From: Azospirillum sp. TSA2s
Lineage (GTDB): Bacteria; Pseudomonadota; Alphaproteobacteria; Azospirillales; Azospirillaceae
NCBI RefSeq assembly: GCF_004923315.1
Contig: NZ_CP039645.1
Span: 415,001-479,000 of the forward strand
DNA: 64,000 nucleotides
Direction of reading: 5' to 3'
The notes under the pieces are model-generated. The model was given only the letters and a program-made list of their open reading frames with translations, had not been told where the DNA came from and searched no databases. Of the stretch, positions 60,985 through 64,000 are shown one piece after another (the first letter of the stretch is position 1; each line of letters starts with the position of its first letter). Both the position numbers and the translations under genes were made by a program.

Positions 60985-62676
60985 ATGAGCCAGTTCGAAC
61001 TGTTGCGCACCTCCGTGGAGACCGCCGCCATGAACACCCCCCTGCTGGATGTGCGCGGCCTCAGCATCGCGCTGCCGCCGGGCGCCGACCGCCCGCTGGC
61101 GGTGGACAATCTGACCTTCACCCTGAACCCCGACGAGATCCTCTGCGTCGTCGGCGAGTCCGGCTCCGGCAAGTCGATGACCGCGCATGCGATGATGGGC
61201 CTGCTGCCCGCCCCGCATGTCCGGGTATCCGGCGGCAGCCTGCTGTTCAAGGGCAAGGACGTGCTGACCATGCCGGAGGCGGACCAGCGCGCCCTTCGCG
61301 GCGGCCGCATCGCCATGGTGTTCCAGGAGCCGATGACCGCGCTGAACCCGCTGATGCGGGTCGGCCGCCAGATCGGTGAGAGCTTGCGCGAGCACACCGA
61401 CCTGCCCGCCCCGGCGCGCCGCGCCCGCGTGGTGGAGCTGCTGGCCCAGGTCGGCCTGCCCAACCCGGCCGAACTGGCCGAGGCCTATCCGTTCCGCCTG
61501 TCGGGCGGCCAGCGCCAGCGCGTGATGATCGCCATGGCGCTGGCCTGCCAGCCCGACATCCTGATCGCCGACGAACCGACCACGGCGCTGGACGTCACCA
61601 CCCAGAAGCAGATCCTCGACCTGATCCGTTCGATCCAGGCCGAGCGCCACATGGGCATGATGTTCATCACCCACGACTTCGGCGTGGTGGCGGAGATCGC
61701 CCACCGGGTGGCGGTGATGCGCCACGGCAAGCTGGTGGAATACGGCCCGGCCTCCGAGGTGCTGAACCGGCCGCAGCATCCCTATACCCGGCAGCTGATC
61801 GCCTCGGTCCCGCACTACATCGAACACCGCGACGACCATGCCAAGGCGGGCGCGCCGCTGCTGGTCGCCGACAAGGTGCGCAAGGTCTTCCATGTCGGCG
61901 GCGGCCTGTTCAAGAAGTCCAAGGAAGTCGTGGCCGGCGACGACCTGTCGCTGACCATCCATCCCGGCGAAACCGTCGGTCTGGTCGGCGAATCCGGGTC
62001 CGGAAAATCGACGCTCGGCCGCTCCATCGTCGGCCTCATCAAGCCGGATTCGGGCCGCATCCTGTTCGAGGGCACCGACCTGCTGGCGCTCGACCGCAAG
62101 GGCTTCCGGCCCTATCGTCGGGCGGTGCAGATGGTGTTCCAGGACCCCTACGCCTCGCTGAATCCGCGTCACCGCGTCGGCGACATCGTGGCCCAGGGGC
62201 CGGTGGCCTTCGGCGAGGATAGGAGCAAGGCACTGACCCGCGCGCGGGAACTGCTGGCGATGGTCGGCCTCGACGGCTCCGCCGCCGACCGCTTCCCGCA
62301 CGAGTTCTCCGGCGGCCAGCGACAGCGCATCGGCATCGCCCGCGCGCTCGCCATGGAGCCGAAGCTGCTGGTCGCGGACGAGCCGGTCTCGGCGCTCGAC
62401 GTCTCGGTTCAGGGGCAGGTGCTGGAACTGCTGGACGACATCCGCAAGCGCCTGAACCTCGCCATGCTGTTCATCACCCACGATCTGCGGGTGGCGGCCC
62501 AGGTCTGCGACACCATCGCGGTGATGCGCCGCGGCAAGATCGTCGAGATGGGCACGGCACGGGAGGTGTTCACCCATCCGCGCGACACCTACACCCGCAG
62601 CCTGCTCGACGCCATTCCCGGCAAGGGCTGGCACATCCCGGACGACCTGCAACAAGTCCCGGCGGGAGCGCACTGA
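60985..62676 (+). CDS. Fused peptide-type ABC ATPase (DppD-DppF fusion)
   Basis: A 563-residue protein containing two nucleotide-binding domains in one chain. Domain 1 (about 20-265): [16 protein letters not shown], signature [16 protein letters not shown], Walker [13 protein letters not shown]. Domain 2 (about 285-560): [29 protein letters not shown] and [11 protein letters not shown]. Each keeps the C-terminal oligopeptide-transporter tail region. Gsi/YejF-type fused ATPases have this form. Start ATG 60985 has GGGGGTGAT; an ATG 15 codons later is possible. Confidence 0.93.
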   Translation: MSQFELLRTSVETAAMNTPLLDVRGLSIALPPGADRPLAVDNLTFTLNPDEILCVVGESGSGKSMTAHAMMGLLPAPHVRVSGGSLLFKGKDVLTMPEADQRALRGGRIAMVFQEPMTALNPLMRVGRQIGESLREHTDLPAPARRARVVELLAQVGLPNPAELAEAYPFRLSGGQRQRVMIAMALACQPDILIADEPTTALDVTTQKQILDLIRSIQAERHMGMMFITHDFGVVAEIAHRVAVMRHGKLVEYGPASEVLNRPQHPYTRQLIASVPHYIEHRDDHAKAGAPLLVADKVRKVFHVGGGLFKKSKEVVAGDDLSLTIHPGETVGLVGESGSGKSTLGRSIVGLIKPDSGRILFEGTDLLALDRKGFRPYRRAVQMVFQDPYASLNPRHRVGDIVAQGPVAFGEDRSKALTRARELLAMVGLDGSAADRFPHEFSGGQRQRIGIARALAMEPKLLVADEPVSALDVSVQGQVLELLDDIRKRLNLAMLFITHDLRVAAQVCDTIAVMRRGKIVEMGTAREVFTHPRDTYTRSLLDAIPGKGWHIPDDLQQVPAGAH

Positions 62677-63672
62677 ATGAAGGTCGCCATCATCGGGGCC
62701 GGTGCGGTCGGCGGTCTGCTGACCGCCCGGCTGGGTGCGACGGAGGCGGAGGTTACGCTGGTCGCCCGGCCGAACTCCGCCGCCGCCATCCGCCGCAACG
62801 GCCTGACCATGGTGACGCCGCTGAACCGCGTCGCCCGCCTCAACCCGCGCGTCACCGACGACAGCCTTTCGCTTGGGCCGCAGGATTTGGTGTTCCTCTG
62901 CGTCAAGTCGCATGCGCTGCGCGGCACCATCGACACGCTGACCCCGCTGCTGGGGCCGGAGACCGCCATCGTGCCGATGGTCAATGGCATCCCCTGGTGG
63001 TATCCGCACCGCCAGCCGGAGCCCTTGGCCGACCGGCCGCTCGCCAGCATCGATCCCGACGGGCTGCTGTGGCGCTCGATCGACCCCGACCGCGTGGTCG
63101 GCGCGACGACCTTCGTCGCGGTGGAGGGCGACGGTCCCTGCCGGCTGCGCCATGTCAGCGACCAGCGCTTCGTGTTCGGTGATATCGGGGGCGACGTGGC
63201 CGGCCGCGACAACCCGGCGGTGGACCGCATCGTGACGCTGTTCGGGCAGGCCGGGTTCCAGCCGGCGAAGACCGCCGACATCCGGCAGGCGATCTGGGTG
63301 AAGCTGTGGGGCAACCTCGCCTTCAACCCGTTGAGCGTGCTGACCGGATCGACGCTCGGCCGCCTGTGCAACGATCCCGGCACCCGCGAGACCGGCCGCG
63401 CCATGATGCTGGAGGCCAAGGCGGTGGCCGAGAAGCTGGGCGTGGTCTTCACCACCAGCGTCGACGAGCGCATCGCCATGGCCGCCGGCGTCGGCGACTT
63501 CAAGACCTCGATGCTGCAGGACTATGAGGCCGGCCGCCGGCTGGAGCTGGAGGCGATCCTCGGCTCGGTGATCGAGTTGGCGGAGCGCTGCGGCGTGCAT
63601 GTGCCGATGCTGCGCGCCGTGCTGGCGATGGTCGACCTCAGGGCGCGGGAGCGGCGTGAGGTGGCGGCTTAG
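62677..63672 (+). CDS. Ketopantoate reductase family protein (ApbA/PanE-like)
   Basis: A 331-residue oxidoreductase. The NADP-binding motif is IIGAGAVGGLLTARLG, the C-terminal domain carries the catalytic lysine in WVKLWGNLAFNPLS, and KTSMLQDYEAGRRLELEAILG matches the substrate domain of PanE proteins. It starts immediately after the ATPase stop with no gap. Given the catabolic context it probably acts on a 2-keto or 2-hydroxy acid derived from the imported compound, rather than on ketopantoate. Confidence 0.88.
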   Translation: MKVAIIGAGAVGGLLTARLGATEAEVTLVARPNSAAAIRRNGLTMVTPLNRVARLNPRVTDDSLSLGPQDLVFLCVKSHALRGTIDTLTPLLGPETAIVPMVNGIPWWYPHRQPEPLADRPLASIDPDGLLWRSIDPDRVVGATTFVAVEGDGPCRLRHVSDQRFVFGDIGGDVAGRDNPAVDRIVTLFGQAGFQPAKTADIRQAIWVKLWGNLAFNPLSVLTGSTLGRLCNDPGTRETGRAMMLEAKAVAEKLGVVFTTSVDERIAMAAGVGDFKTSMLQDYEAGRRLELEAILGSVIELAERCGVHVPMLRAVLAMVDLRARERREVAA

Positions 63673-63688
63673 GTCTACGTCCTCACTT

Positions 63689-63794
63689 GCCCCCACCTAT
63701 CCTCCCCCGCTGGGCGGGGGAGGGACTGCCGCCGCTCTCCCGCCTAAGCACTTGCCCCCTCCCCCGCCCAGCGGGGGAGGGTTGGGGTGGGGGC
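63689..63794. repeat. Palindromic intergenic repeat, family B copy 2
   Basis: A 106-base element with outer arms GCCCCCACCTATCCTCCCCC and GGGGGAGGGTTGGGGTGGGG and nested CCCCGCTGGGCGGGG/CCCCGCCCAGCGGGG stretches. It is shorter than the copy at 57071-57237 but shares ends and the motif CGCCCAGCGGGGGAGG. It separates the PanE-like gene from the next hydrolase gene. Confidence 0.87.
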
Positions 63795-63852
63795 ATCGCC
63801 AGCCGACACCTCCTCACTCAAACACAACCAACAAACACCCCCGGAGCCACCC

Positions 63853-64000
63853 ATGTCCCTCCCCTCCAACCTGCCCATCGACGGCCAGCGCCTGTGGGAC
63901 AGCCTCGCCGAGATGGCGAAGATCGGCGCCACCGCGAAGGGTGGCAGCTGCCGCCTCGCTTTGTCGGACGAGGACAAGGCCGGCCGCGACCTGTTCGTCT
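63853..64000 (+). CDS. M20 Zn-dependent hydrolase (carbamoylase/allantoate amidohydrolase-like), 3' end outside window
   Basis: Only the first 49 codons are inside the window. The start LPIDGQRLWDSLAEMAKIGA, followed by TAKGGSCRLALSDEDKAGRD, is characteristic of the N-carbamoyl-amino-acid hydrolase / allantoate amidohydrolase group of M20 metallo-hydrolases. CCCCGGAGCC precedes the ATG. It continues the importer operon after the family B repeat and suggests that the imported substrate or an intermediate is a carbamoyl or ureido compound. Confidence 0.8.
   Translation, partial: MSLPSNLPIDGQRLWDSLAEMAKIGATAKGGSCRLALSDEDKAGRDLFV

Noticed and set aside
60781..63696. Very long open frame (971 codons) on the minus strand opposite the ATPase and PanE-like genes
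   Set aside because: The plus strand holds two complete, motif-rich genes here. The antisense translation is low-complexity His/Ala/Gly/Arg-rich text without domains, the usual result of high GC codon bias.

Overview
The window is very GC-rich, densely packed DNA from a free-living alphaproteobacterium. Gene content (periplasmic Sox thiosulfate oxidation, several solute-specific ABC importers, many LysR/IclR/GntR/TetR regulators and PAS hybrid kinases) and protein style fit an Azospirillum-like member of the Rhodospirillales/Azospirillales. That assignment is inference from style and content, with no database search. No rRNA, tRNA, CRISPR array, insertion sequence or prophage is visible.

Layout. 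(1) 1-11.4 kb, sulfur oxidation: the end of a TtrS-like sensor kinase and its response regulator, then soxC-D-Y-Z-A-X-B, a secreted DsrE-like protein, a YeeE/YedE-type sulfur transporter and a SoxH-like metallo-hydrolase. (2) 11.4-14.5 kb, minus strand: GntR regulator, lactonase-type amidohydrolase and MatC-type dicarboxylate carrier, with a perfect palindrome before the regulator. (3) 14.6-16.4 kb: divergent SDR and LysR genes. (4) 16.6-23.2 kb: a tightly overlapping operon of SDR, acyl-CoA dehydrogenase, APH-type kinase, DUF6285 protein and histidine phosphatase, with a divergent TetR regulator and a convergent acyl-CoA ligase. This matches the logic of the levulinate (lva) / ACAD10-ACAD11 route for 4-hydroxy acids. 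(5) 23.5-37.9 kb: an IclR-controlled catabolic island made of a double alpha/beta-hydrolase-like protein, an MBL hydrolase, two FAD-linked oxidases, aconitase-type large and small subunits, an isocitrate-lyase/PEP-mutase family lyase and a complete Liv-type ABC importer. Two nearly identical operator-like inverted repeats flank the regulator. (6) 37.8-49.1 kb: mixed genes, including a methyltransferase, MFS and DMT exporters, LysR, threonine dehydratase, cupin, SDR, VapBC, lactate permease and a MocR regulator. (7) 49.1-53.5 kb: a large PAS hybrid histidine kinase behind small envelope/stress genes (GlsB, YihY, CsbD). (8) 53.6-64 kb: LysR regulator, M20 deacetylase, class II aldolase, a peptide-type ABC importer with a fused ATPase, a ketopantoate-reductase-like enzyme and the start of an M20 carbamoylase-type hydrolase.

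Three families of palindromic intergenic repeats are scattered between transcription units (two copies near 8.6 and 16.5 kb; three near 32.9, 49.1 and 59.1 kb; two near 57.1 and 63.7 kb). One of them supplies the last 20 codons and stop of the MocR gene. The most interesting parts are the lva-like operon with an added histidine phosphatase and the IclR island, which looks like a complete uptake, oxidation, hydration and C-C cleavage route for an unidentified branched acid.
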